In this document: in pieces, positions 22,418 to 35,200 of the stretch
How the letters are laid out: the number at the start of each line of letters is the position of its first letter
Numbering within the stretch: the stretch's first letter is position 1
NCBI RefSeq assembly: GCF_050948215.1
Contig: NC_135151.1
Span: forward strand, 4,442,220 to 4,506,219
Source of the DNA: Halictus rubicundus
Lineage: Eukaryota > Arthropoda > Insecta > Hymenoptera > Halictidae
Direction of reading: 5' to 3'
Length of the DNA stretch: 64,000 bases
Notes under the pieces: model-generated
Told to the model about the DNA's origin: nothing
Seen by the model: only the letters and a program-made list of their open reading frames with translations
Database searches by the model: none
Program-made: the position numbers and the translations under genes

Positions 22418-25400
22418 GATTTTTAATATTACTGACTTTCATGGCCAAAGTTCAGTGTTCGACCGACTACTTGGTAATTATTGAAATATCAGAAGAAACA
22501 TTTCAGGGTACAATTAACATATTGCACGAAAATCAATTGAACTTCTCGTTCATCTCTGTTGATCCATTCGTTACGCGTAAATTGATTTATAATAATTAAA
22601 ACTTGACGTCGGATTCCAAGAGGTACAGCTAAAAATCGAAATGTCGTTTTCCACAACAGTTACGCACAAGTATAAATGAAAAGCTGTTACGTACGGTTAC
22701 GTTCTAAGGGAAATGAACCGTAAGTTGAGCATCCATCTAAACTGTCTAGAGTAGTTACAGTAAGGCAAACAGTATTATATAGAAACAGAAAGGGAAAATC
22801 ATCGCCCCCTGTACGGCATAAATACGTTGCCGCTTGTTTCGTTTTCGTGGAACAATCTCAAGCTGGATCAACTGGATAATGATCGCCATTGCTGAACACA
22901 TTTTCATTTTTGGACGTTCAAATTCAATTTTCAAAGTTTACTCGTCACGAATACATGTGATTTTCTGATCTTTCAAATAGGAAGTCCAATGATTCCGAAA
23001 TTTGGCACAAACGTTGGCTAACACGCTTACATTTCCAAGTTTGTTTCTTTCAGTGGCAATTATCATCCAATTACCTCGTACGAACATCCCTTTTCCTTTA
23101 ATTTCCGAATCGAAAGAAGTCTGCCGTTTACAAGACGTGAAATAAACTTCGACAGATACGGGTAGCGAACGAATCCCGATAATTTGCTTCGTCGTTAAGT
23201 GACCCCGCGTTTTGTCCTCGGGTTTTCTATTTAGAATGCAATCAGTTTTCCTTTTCTATGGCACACGTGCCAGGCACAAGTTTCCCTTCAACCTCGATCT
23301 CGCTTACGCAACAAAAGGCGTACCAAATAGAAATTTATAAAAATCAATCGACGCACGTAAAAGAGTAAATAAATACACTTTAAACTGTGCAGATATGCAT
23401 CATCTCCAAATTAACAAAATCTACTAAATAAATTAAGGTAATGTATCGCCAACCCACATAGTAAATAATTCCCATTTTATGTCATCCGCAATCTACACTT
23501 TACTCCATGGATTACTCACACGTCGGGGAAGTCATACTCTTCTCCAATGAAAATGTGCTCGTAGAAAACATATATTTCAGTCGAATATACAGTGGAACAA
23601 ATCGTTACGTGAAACGACGCTCTTGGGAAAATTATCAGAAGTTCTCTTCAACAATCGAATTTAACTCGCACATAAAAATATCTAATAAGAATATGAAAAT
23701 CAGCTTTTATTTACCACAGAAATAAGCTACTGCTGTGCACTACACATTACAAGCAATCGCGAAAAGTAATTTTACTTTGTTTAAGCACAACTTCTCCCAG
23801 GATTGCTTCCACTTCAGCGTATCGTTCTCGTACATGTCCGAATCCATGGTGTACAATATAAAATACATTCCACAACCATTGACGATAAAAAATATATTTT
23901 AGGGTTTATCCTTCAAATGATTATAAATTAATCGTAAACGCGATGAATTCACATCTTTAATCGCGATATAAATGATAAATGAACTGTAAAGAAACGTTTA
24001 ATGAATTTCGTTTGATGTACATATACGCTTTTTCCGTTATAAATATAGCTAAAGAATGTAACAGCACAATTTCTTATATCCCCCCAGGTGATCTCGAAAA
24101 TACGGCCGCGTTTATGCGACGAATGCGACTTGGTCCGGATCGAGGCAACCATATCATTTTCACCATTGCTTTCTACAAGATGCAACAACAATAAACCTGA
24201 TAAACACGGCCGTGTTTTAACAAAATGCATCCTCGATCCTACTATCACAGTCAAGTCTCCCGTTCTTTGTAATTCCACAGTTTCACCGCAAATATAATTA
24301 GCATCTCGCCCAAATGTGTCTTGCTTTGCATATAAGAACATACGTGCAATTGTATCGAAATATGTTAGTGCTATCAAATATACAGAGTGCACAAGTTTGG
24401 CATCAAGATTGCACAATGCAGTCAAGAGGTCGAATAACTGATTCAAGTTCTACAGATTCTAAAATATTCCAGATTCAAATATTTATAAAAAGAAACTCAA
24501 GTTAAAATTTGAAGATTTTCTTCAAGAATTTACAGATTGCAGAATACAGTCAAGGAAATTCGCTTCGTTTATCTATTGTCTCATATTTGGTCTTCGCTAA
24601 AGTAAAGCAATATTGTTTCAATCAACGGTAAACAAAAGAAACAATACTGTAACTCACTCGAATATCGAAACATATTTTGTTGAAGTTTTTGTTAGCAGAA
24701 GAGACACCATTTCTAGCATCCGTGACATCTTATCTCTTGAATTTTCACTTCACATATGACAATACGTTCCGCAAAATAAAACGCGTATATGCATAAAACG
24801 TAAAAGCGAGTAACTTTGTAAAAAGATTTCGGAGCTTTTCCTAACTGAATTGCGAGATAAAATAGCACAAATATTTTAGAAAGTCTTGTAGACCCAACCA
24901 AAATCACTTAAATACTTAATTAAGGCATTTTCTGGCGCAGTTTCATACGAATTCTGTTCACCTATACGACCCACTGAATACGCTGTGCAAGCTCGATACA
25001 AATCGACACGAACACCCTGTATTTCGCGAACATTTTCGCGCTTCCTTGTCGTCTCGACTCGATGAAAACGGAAGAGAAACAAAAAGATAATCCCGCCGTC
25101 ATCGTGACGCCATTGTGACGCCGATCGTAACGGTGGTGAAATTTCGTAGGAACACCAGTGTGTGCGGGATACGCAACCCTCGTTCGCGAGAGGCGCAGAA
25201 TTCGAATATCGAAGAGTCGAAATTTTCGCGAGCACGCAAGCTCCGTTTCGCATAATCGTTCTCCATGCGATCAACATAGAATTTCTGCTCCATAGGACGC
25301 GAAAGTAACCGTTGTTTGCTTCTACGCTGAAGAACACCAGCGCCGATTAAAAAGATAGTGCCCCAACTAGTTCGAATACATAATAATCAACAAGTAATCG

Positions 25401-26271
25401 CGAAATATGCATTACTCTATATGTATATGTGTATATGTATATGTTTATATATACATATATATAATATACATATACGTGTACATATATATAGCTTTCTTTT
25501 ATATTATTTATATTTATATATAATATATACCACTTTGTTCAGTATACCCTTGTCGTATGTGGGGCATATTGTATATATAATATATTGTATATGTGACTAG
25601 TTCAAATAAAAAAGAAAACAGACGAAAATCCCTTCGTTCGCCGTAAGCGCTCGATTAATGTTGTTAACATTCGCCGAAATTAACATCAAAATATACAACG
25701 TACAATTGCTTCGCGCACGCGATTACGCGCGCATACACAAATAATATGTTTATATGCGGTTTGTATCTCATCTTGCTTTCAAGCATCGGTTTTCCTCGTT
25801 TTGTATATTTTCAATTAACACCTGCAAGCGTGACTGAAAAGTCGAATCGAGTTACGCATGTACGATCTAGAAAGATCATATACAAAGTTTCCTATCTGCC
25901 CTTTTTTCGGTTCATTTGTTTTACTTGTTTTCCTTTTTCTTTTTTTGTTGCTTTTTTCTGATTTTATTATTTTTGTTTACTCCGTTAACCTGACGATGTC
26001 TCGTGTAACTTGGTTTCTTTTTTCTATATTTCTCAGAGCCGCGAAAGTCTAGGTTTACGCTAACAATAATGATGCCTATTTCTCGGGGACCGTTCAAGCG
26101 ACTTTTGTCAATTAGCCGAGTGTCGGGTCCGCGATTCGCGCGTCAAAGATATCTCACGCTGGACAACGAAGACAACGACGTATTTAATTAATACGAGACG
26201 CTTCATACGCTAGCGAGGCGACGGGAACTCGTATTATTTGGTTGCAGTAAATTAGTCAGCCTTGTCGGGGG
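22418..26271. other. Gene-poor stretch containing the likely 3' UTR of the GRAM-domain gene
   Basis: No gene is supported. Minus-strand frames of 165 and 153 codons (23949-24446 and 24876-25337) have no recognisable features. A minus-strand polyadenylation signal (TTTATT) lies near 25963, about 300 bp past the GRAM gene stop. An AT microsatellite is at 25415-25590. Confidence 0.4.
25415..25590. repeat. TA/TATATG microsatellite
   Basis: Irregular runs of TATATG, ACATATAT and TATATATA units, interrupted by a short T-rich spacer. Confidence 0.85.
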
Positions 26272-29200
26272 CTAACTCGGAGCGTCTTCAGGTTCCATCG
26301 GGCTCGCGGCCACGGCTGGGTCTGTCTCGCTGCTTTGCCTCATCGATACGAACTGCTGCGACAACATCTGCAAGCTCTGCCTCACCTAAAACGGTAACGA
26401 AGAATCTCAACGTTTCTCATCTGTCAATCAGAAATCATTTCTTTTTTTATAATTTTATCATTTTTGAAATTGTTTTCCTATCGTTTCAGAAAACATACCG
26501 ATGCCTGTCTTGTGGTGTTCTGATACAGTACAGCTACGGTCGGGGACAAAATGACGTGGATAATAAGGACTAATAACTTTCTGAAAATTGGGTCAAACTA
26601 CTCGAACGTTTTTTTATATCAGAAGGCTTAGTTTTGTAGGTAATGTACGAGAAAAATTAATTAAAAATTGCTGTTGGCTGAAATTGCGAAGAAAAAAATA
26701 AAGGTCATGATTTTGAACTTATTTATCTGTGCCTATAATGAAAATTTGAAATATGCCCCAGTCTGGTACCCGACAGTGTTTCATGATTTTCAATATTTCT
26801 TTGGTATCTTTTGAGAGAATTTCACTAATTCAGAATGTTTTCTATGATATTACCTTTATTATTTGATCAAGATTTGTGTTTAGATAGTGCAGAAGTCGAT
26901 CCTGTGTGAGACGTTCCGGCGAAACGAGAGGATGGTTGACATACGCTGTATGTAGCCTGTCGATGCGGATCATCATCAGAGCCGCCGACACGTAGAGAGC
27001 TGCTAACAGGGCTATGAGAATAGTGATCACTGTGCTTGTTTTCAATCCGCCCGTGAACAAGGACAAGGAGACATTGGATCTGCTGGATGTTGCTGGGAGC
27101 AATGATACCGTTTGTGGTTCCAGTCTGAAAGTACAGAGAAAGAATAATTAATTTTTCTGCCGGAAAAGTTCCAGGAGATTGAAAAATTGAGTGAAAAATT
27201 GAAAACGCTATTTGACCTCAAACATTGAGAAAATCTAAAATCAAAATTTGATAGTTCGATTCAGACTGTGGCGCTCGAGAGGCACGACCTCGAGCCGAGA
27301 CCTTTCACATCCCTAGCTTTGACGTAGAATGCTCGTGCGTCAATTGTTTATACTAAAATGATAAAGATAAGGAGTCTGTTAATCGAAGAAATACATCCTT
27401 CAACAGTATCTAGTGTGGCTCTAAAAAAGGAAGATTCATTGTATGAATTAGTAAAGATTTAACCTACTATTATAGCTGCATAACTGGTGTTCCGATTAGT
27501 TCGAATAATCGAGGTTCTACTTGTACGTTGGATTGATCAAGTAACTGTACTCCAAACTGTATCGCGTTTGGTGTCATTTTGTTAAGTAAAATATCACAAA
27601 TCTGTTGGTGAAAGTTTCATAAAGAGATCATTAAAACAAAAAGCTAGTGTCACTTTGAAACAGAACTGTCTTTCAATATTTTCGAAGTATCGCCAAACGT
27701 TGTTCGATAAAAGACAATGCCTTGGAAGAATAATATGTACGATGCAGAATCGGGCAAAGGGAAATATATCGAATCCGGACGCACCAATTTTGATGGAATT
27801 TCTGCGAGAGGTAGCTTTTTTTGTTATTCATGTTCAAAGGGTGACAAAAAATACGTGTCAAACATTTTTCCGTAAACTACCTCTTACAGAAGTTTCATCA
27901 AAAATCGATGTGCCCAGATTCGATATAATGCAACACGGGTTCCCGTTGTCCGATTGCTTGTACAATTTTTCTCACCGAGTCTCACAATTGATGGGAAAAC
28001 CATTGTCGCCAGATGAGGGGAGGGAACACGAATCGAGGGGAAAAAGTTACCCCCTCTCTGCCAGTACCGGAGTATGCACAACAGAGACGGTACGCGTCAC
28101 GTGACCTGGACGCGGCGAAAGAAGAGGGAAATTATAATTGGGATCAAGTCTTGATCTGGCGACACTGGGGGGCGAAGACCAGGAAGAATCGAATATCGAC
28201 AAATCAGAACCATCCTACATATTTATAAAAGTGTATTTACATTACGGGCGGCGGCAGACTGGGCCTGATAATGGGTGTCGGTGTAACGCTATCAGTTTCG
28301 GTGCAAACGGTCGGCGGCCTCGAAGTAAGATCCGTCCCGCTTTCGGACATGCTGGAATCATCCTCCTCGGGATTCACCTCGGAGTCATCAACAACTACCG
28401 GCGCGACGACCGGCGCAAGGAGCTTGTGCTCGGTCGTCAAAGGCAGAACCTTGGGAGACGGTTGCAGCTCCATAGCAGCGGTCCAAACCTGTTTCATCAG
28501 CTGGAAAGTCGAGTCCCTCGACAAAAGAGACGCAAAAACGTGCCTCTCCTCCTCGGTAGCGACTGCCACCGCATTTGGAATGATTCGCGCTGTCCTCTCT
28601 TTGCTGATCTTCAATACCGAGACGGTCGGTATTAGCAACTTCTTCATATAACCGAACACCTTGCTGTAGAAAGCAAAGTAGTTCGGCGTGATGTAGAGGT
28701 AGCCTTGCAGTAGTATGTCATCCGCCAACGCGCAATTGTACCAGTCCAGTACCTGTTCGTCCGGAGCAACCTGGTGGCCAAACATATCAGCAAATGTAGA
28801 TTAGTAGGTGCACCTTTCTATCGTGGCTCTCGCAATCAATCAGTAGTAACATTAGTTTAGATCCAACTCTTTTATCCATTAAATTGAAGACTCGGTCATC
28901 ATTTATTATTTCGACAGTAGAGAATAAGGGCTACGAATTAATTTTTTTCACCTAATACTTTCCAATGAGATGTATACAATTTTCACGAACAGTTTCGTAC
29001 AAAATTCTTGGTGTCATTGCGTTTTATACTTCACGTCAACCAATTGTGTTTCATTTGTAATCTTATATTTTAAACAAATGTATCATGTTACAGCACAATC
29101 GTAGAGACATTTTGCTTAAATCAGAATTATCGGCTTATAACTGGACTGTGGATTTCATGCATTTGTGACAAAAATAGGTGAACGTAATTTGAAACGGTAG

Positions 29201-32200
29201 GAAAATTAAAAAAGAGCATATCGACGCTCGATCATTTTTACAACTTAATAAAACTATAGAAGAGAGAAATAGTATGTACTATGTGGTTCCTGTGTCCTGC
29301 AATTAATACAAACAATCTTTACTTTGTATAAAGATCTGCAGTCTACTTATAAATTAATTCTGAGAGATTCTTTATTCTATTCCTCTGTCGATTGTCCTTC
29401 ATACGCTTGGAAAAAAACATAGGAAGAACACGGAAGAATACCATTATAAGCGGAAAGATATTTATGCAAAACAGAACGCGATGAACAGCTTAAACAGCGC
29501 ATGACGTTTGCGAAACATCATTTTAAGGCAATGTTCCAACCTCAAGTATCGAATTGAAGAAACGAAATAATCGGAATGCAATCGCATTTTGTTAAGATTA
29601 CAATAAAGACATTCGCAGCTTTTTGGAATTTAGTGTAGCAAGTTTTCGTTTGCTTTCTCTTGCGGTTCGCAAAATTCCCTTGGCATAGTTCAGAACCTAT
29701 AGTATGCTTCGAGCTCGAAGTTTGGTTCCAGCCACAAGAATACTTTGGTTACGCAAACTGTACAATATCTTTTGCAGATTGAGGACAATTTCAATAAAAG
29801 TGTACCCCAGTTGAAGATAGCTAAGTAAAAGTATTAGACTAAACAGAGCATTATTCCCACTTGTAAACTAAAACTCTAAGCACAGTTATGAAACTTAATG
29901 CGCAGTTTTGTCAGAGCACGAACACTAAGCATTGGAATTTGTTGCGTAACTACTTAAAAAATGTTAACCGTACAGTTAAACATTTTCACTGGTAACACTC
30001 TGTACCGTATAAAAAGCGAACAGATCAGATCCAACACTAAAAATTAGACCTAATTCGTGAACAAACATATCGCATTTTTGTCTGCACGTTGAAATCGAAT
30101 TCAGTTTTAAACACTTTGCCGTTTTTATACATACAAAATACTACGATTTAACACTAGTCGAGAGTAATTTATGAGACAGTACCGTTCCGGGAAAGTTGAT
30201 TTCCATTCAATTAGAACCTGCTCTACGATAACAGGACGGACGTCGTTAGTATACGCGCATAGCGTTGTGCCGTGCACGACTATTTGCTTCCTCTACTTTT
30301 TACGCGAAAATATACCGTTCCACGTGAAAACTACAGATAATGGGCAGATAAGATACCAATTACGACCGCCAAAGTATGTTATCAATTCCGCAAGTATAGA
30401 AAATTGGAGAGGTCGTACAACAACAATGTTTTCAGATAATACGAGCGATTTTATCGTGTCGAGAAATATACAGTGTTTCTACCAATTGCGACGATAAAAA
30501 AAGTATTGTACAAAGCTCGCAGGCGCTCTCGTGTCTACAATCACCAATGGCAAAATTGATAACGCACACAGCTGGAAATGCAAACGCAAACTTTTCCAAC
30601 AGCTGTGGCACGTTTCTAATTTACCGTCTCGTTAGTATAATTCGTTTCTCTATTTCGACGACATAAAAAAAAAAAGAATCAACGTTTTTGCACTCTCTTG
30701 TTGTCTCATATATGTTTACCGTGTAATGGGTGTATACAAGGTGTCCCAAAAATGACAGTTCCTTGAGATGGGCGATTCCCGAGGTGGTATGAAGTATCTT
30801 TTTCCTTTGCGAAAATATTCTCTGCGACTTCGTTAAACAGTTATTAACGAAAAACACGGACCGCCCTGATTGGTTCATGTTTTTTGTTAATAACTACTTA
30901 ACAAACGGAGAACATTTTCTCGAAGGAAAAAGTTTCTTCGAATCACCTCGGGAATTGCCCCTTTCAAGGAAATAAAACATTTTTGAGACACCCTGTAGAC
31001 ATTAATGTGTTGTCAACGTTGCAGATCTCAAAGTTCTCGAAAATTCATGCGCCTCATTTACTCTCGGAACGACACTTTCCGAGTTGATGGACGGTGCTGC
31101 CTCATCATCCTATCTAGTTCAGACTTGACAGATATTATCTATGAATATGTCTACTGTCTGGCATGGAGTTAACTGATACTTGCGAGCTAAAAAACACGTA
31201 AATTCAATTTAATCGGGATCCTCTATCTTCGGCGCCACAAGTTTTCAGTAAACATTCACATAGCTTCTACATGCAGTAATGTCTCGGCACAGGAAAAAAT
31301 ATGTGGAAAATTAGTGTTCGGATAATAGAACGGTTGCGTAGCTACAGTGCTAGATTAAATCTTCTATTGTATCTTGAATTAACACTAGAACTACCGAACC
31401 AGATTTCTTCTTTCACGATTAGTGAAACTATGAAAACGTTTTCACGAGAAATTTTTTAATATATCTCTTCTTTGGAGTACATATAACCATAAAAATCGTA
31501 TGAAACCGGAGCAAATTCAATCTTGCTGTTGTCATAAAGGGATAAGTCTAAGTCACGTTTTGGGCTCGGTAGTTCGAGTGTTAAGCAAGCAAATTGGCTC
31601 CGAATTGTGTCGTGTTTGGTCTCGTTTAGTGTTCCTGATTTCTCAACATTTTTCATTTCTCGAGAATTGAGAAATAAGACTATATTTCTCGATAATTCTC
31701 GAGAATTTTTAATAAAATAAGAAAATATTGGGAAACTTTGACCAAACTTTTATAAAGTGAAACGTTACGCTTTTGTTTTGAAATGACTTCTTAAGAAGCA
31801 TAATGCGTCTAATGTAGAATCAGACAATCTACTTCATTTTTTTTTTTTTTTGAACAAAATCTGTAGCCGCAGAAAAATTTCTTTCATTTTGTGTGGATGT
31901 TGGCTTTATCGTATACAGAACATCCAAAAGTTGCTGAAGATTGGGTGTCCTTTTTCCAGTGGACTCAAAAATTTGGAATTCCTTTGTTAGAGTCCGGAAT
32001 TTATTTTCTTCTGCCGCTAAACTCTCGACACTAAATTCTTGAAGGCTGTCTGCAATTTCTAATTCTAATTGTTTTTCCAGTGATAGTTCCTCATTCTGAG
32101 AATCTGAAAGTTTTTCACTATTGTTATATTTTCCAAAAAGTCTGCTTAGAATTTGTTTTGCCATTTTATACATATCTGCCTTGGATGTTAAATGAAAAAA

Positions 32201-35200
32201 TGTATCTTCTGAATCTTTTTGCAGAGATTTTGGATTATGCAGATATTTTATAGGGGTACAACAATCTTGTCTCTTCTTTTAGATATTTCTTCTTTAATAA
32301 CAACAAGAAACTCATTACTCAATTCAGTATTCAGTTTTTCTAAAGTTTTAAATAAGAATTTACGAGAATTTAAGAATTTATATGTTATAAAATAAATGAG
32401 AGTCATAAGAATTTTCCTAGACTTAAATTTCTCGAGAAATTCTCGAGAAGGAACACTAGTCTCGTTTTAATCGGAGAAGCGTCACCAATACGCGGGTAAA
32501 AGTTTCATCAAGAAACAACCGAAAGCAACATTTTCGTCGAGACATTTCTCTGTATTTTTCTGGACTGTAGATGTGGATCTCCGGTTTCCTTGAAAAAAAT
32601 TCCTAAGCGTGGCTCTGTTCGATGGTCGAGGCAAGGAAACCTTGCGAATGTGACAATGAATGGTGAAAGGGGTTGGGGAGAACCGTATACGTTGCGATCT
32701 AATTAATGGCAATGCCGTGAAAGTGACAAATGAAAACTTACGGGTGAAACTCTCTCTGTCAATTACCTGGGAGAAATGCCTATGGAATCTCTTCTGTACA
32801 GTTCTACTGCTAGTTACTGGCGAGGACGTAGACGGAGATGTGCTAACGTTTCCTTGTACAGCACCACCAGCTGCCATGGATGGTGTACTTCTGCTGAGCG
32901 GTTTAGAAAGATGACTGAAACATAAAGAGCAAGGGCCGTCAACAATCCAGTCGTCTTTGTCGTTCGTTTTCTTATTTTTCTTGTTTTTTCGGCTGGTAAA
33001 TCAAGGTAAGTCGACAAGCCAGCCGAACATATAATTATGCAAAGAGGACGTCCTATAATAAGAGGTTCTCTGTCAATTAATTAGCTTTATTGTTGATCGT
33101 TGTTGAGACGATCTTTCTAGGAAGAAGCATCGCTCAAATGTAACAGATCGATTTTTATGAAACTTATCTTTTTTTTTACTAATTCCAAGAAGGTTGGAAA
33201 ATATTTCTGGAATGTAAATGTAAACAATTACAGATGGAAGCAATACGAGTTAAATTGCTTCGTAAAAACTGTCCCACGTGTAAATTAAAATTAGCTTAAA
33301 TTAAAAGTAGCGTGTTACATTTAAGTGATGTACCTTGCACGATTTTCTGTATTTTGGAAAACGTTGACCACGTTACAATTTTCCTTCTTTATAAGTTAAC
33401 AACAGGATTACTTTATGACAATCTTATATATTTAACCTTCAACGAGCCGTATGATATCTATGAAACCGCATCGTTTGTAAATTTTCTAATAATTCTTTTA
33501 CAAACATCTGTGTCAGTTAATGCATCAATATAGAAAATCATTAAAGCATATAAATTTCGTTAAAATCGCGTTTTTCTACCGAAAAATATCGAACAAAATT
33601 TACGTGTCTGAGCGAGTGTTAATTAATGTTTTGGTTAAGCCATTAAGAATAAAGATGAAATTAGAATTTGGACTTGTAGTTTCCGTTTCTAGTGTTCGTA
33701 AATCGTGTACTTACAGAATTGAAAATAAAAAACGATGCACTCTGATAAAATACCTTCTCCGAAGATATCGCATAACTCGTTTTATTATCTCTGTGACAGT
33801 TTTCCCTCTGTGAATGAAGGAGAGCTTTGAGTGCCGAAAATGCATGTTCCTAAGTAGTATTACCATCGGAAAAATCAACTATTTATAAGAAATTTCTTTC
33901 CGAATATCGTACGAATGATAACCATTTTCAATGCATGCGTACACGTCATATTTATTTATTGATTTTCCAATGCTCGACATATTCAGACGCTAACTGTGTG
34001 AACTCGATACAATCGCCAGCAAAAAAATGACTATTTCTTATCAATATTTGTATATATGAGCTCGATCAAAATTATTCAATTCATAAGCATACTTAGTAAA
34101 TTATACATACTGAATTTCCCTTGTTGCGTTTAAGTAAAAAATATTGAAATCGATTTTTCTACTGAAAAAGTTTGCGCTGGCTGACGGGAGTTTAGCGTAA
34201 AATCAAACTTTCAACTTGCAAAATTCTTTCAGACTACGCATTTTTGGATCATCCCCTACACTCAGTCGAGCCGTAAACGCGGTTTCCAATCTAACAGACA
34301 ATCCGTTTTGTTTATTTGTTAGTCAACATAGGATGGGCAGCACGGTGTTTCCGGAAAAATACACATATGTATATTTTCACCGACAGTGAAGATTAAATTC
34401 CGTATTTGCACTCGCGTGCACTTCGCCATATTTTTCGTACAATGCATTCGAGATCATGATACAGAGTCCCTCTAATAGAATGCGCAGTCACGTATTTTTA
34501 GAATACTCCATCCTTTTTAGAGTACTCCATCTACCAGATTTTCCATCTCTATCTGCGGATTTTATGCATTTATGACAAAAATGGGTAAGCACAATTTAAA
34601 GCAGTGGACATATTAAAAAGATTTACGGCGATGCGGTTTAGCTTAATAAAATAATTAAAAGAGTAAAGAAATTTTTATTTCGCTCCTGGGTCTTGCAATC
34701 AATGCAAATATTTTTTATTTTGCATAAAGATCCGCAGTCTAATCATCTATTAAATTGTTCACAGGAACACATCAATACTATTTCTACTGTGTTGCCAGAC
34801 ATTTTTTAAAATTTTGAATCAAAATTGATCGAGACTGTAAAGATGCATTAAAGATAAACTATTCGATGAATCTATTTCTTTGAATGCACAGGATATTCAG
34901 AACCCATAAATCGGAATTGTACATAAAACCGCGGCAGAAACAGGGTTAACCCCTTGTCCTACAACAACGAGTGAGAGTCGTGATAAGAAATTAGGGTCAA
35001 TATATTGTATAGCTCGATGGTAAGCCATAACGGATATTTATAATTTCGCGGAAATCTTTCGATAGGACAATTCCATCCTTCCGAAGCTGTTGCACTAATC
35101 GCCGCTGTTCTGGCATGATATTTCTTCCTTTACTCATCACAGCACTATTGTAATACGTCGAACTGTAAACATTGCTCAGCAGATACTAGTAAATATTATT

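Larger units (their letters stand above)
31310..32510. repeat. Dispersed palindromic-family copy interrupted by two insertions
   Basis: Flanking pieces GTTCGGATAATAGAACGGTT (31316 onward), GAATTGTGTCGTGTTTGG (before 31618) and TTTTAATCGGAGAAGCGTCA (after 32465) are parts of the family at 50600-50945. They are separated by the TTAA-bounded MITE 31379-31584 and the hAT element 31627-32458. Confidence 0.65.

Noticed and set aside
23949..24446. 165-codon minus-strand frame
   Set aside because: No recognisable motif, no splice context and no codon bias that I could see. It is long enough to be noticed but may be chance.
24876..25337. 153-codon minus-strand frame
   Set aside because: Runs through GC-richer DNA where stops are rarer. 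No domain is visible, and it lies in the likely 3' region of the GRAM gene.
32814..33017. 67-codon minus-strand frame over the GRAM exon
   Set aside because: It is out of frame with the exon that splices correctly to the GRAM domain.
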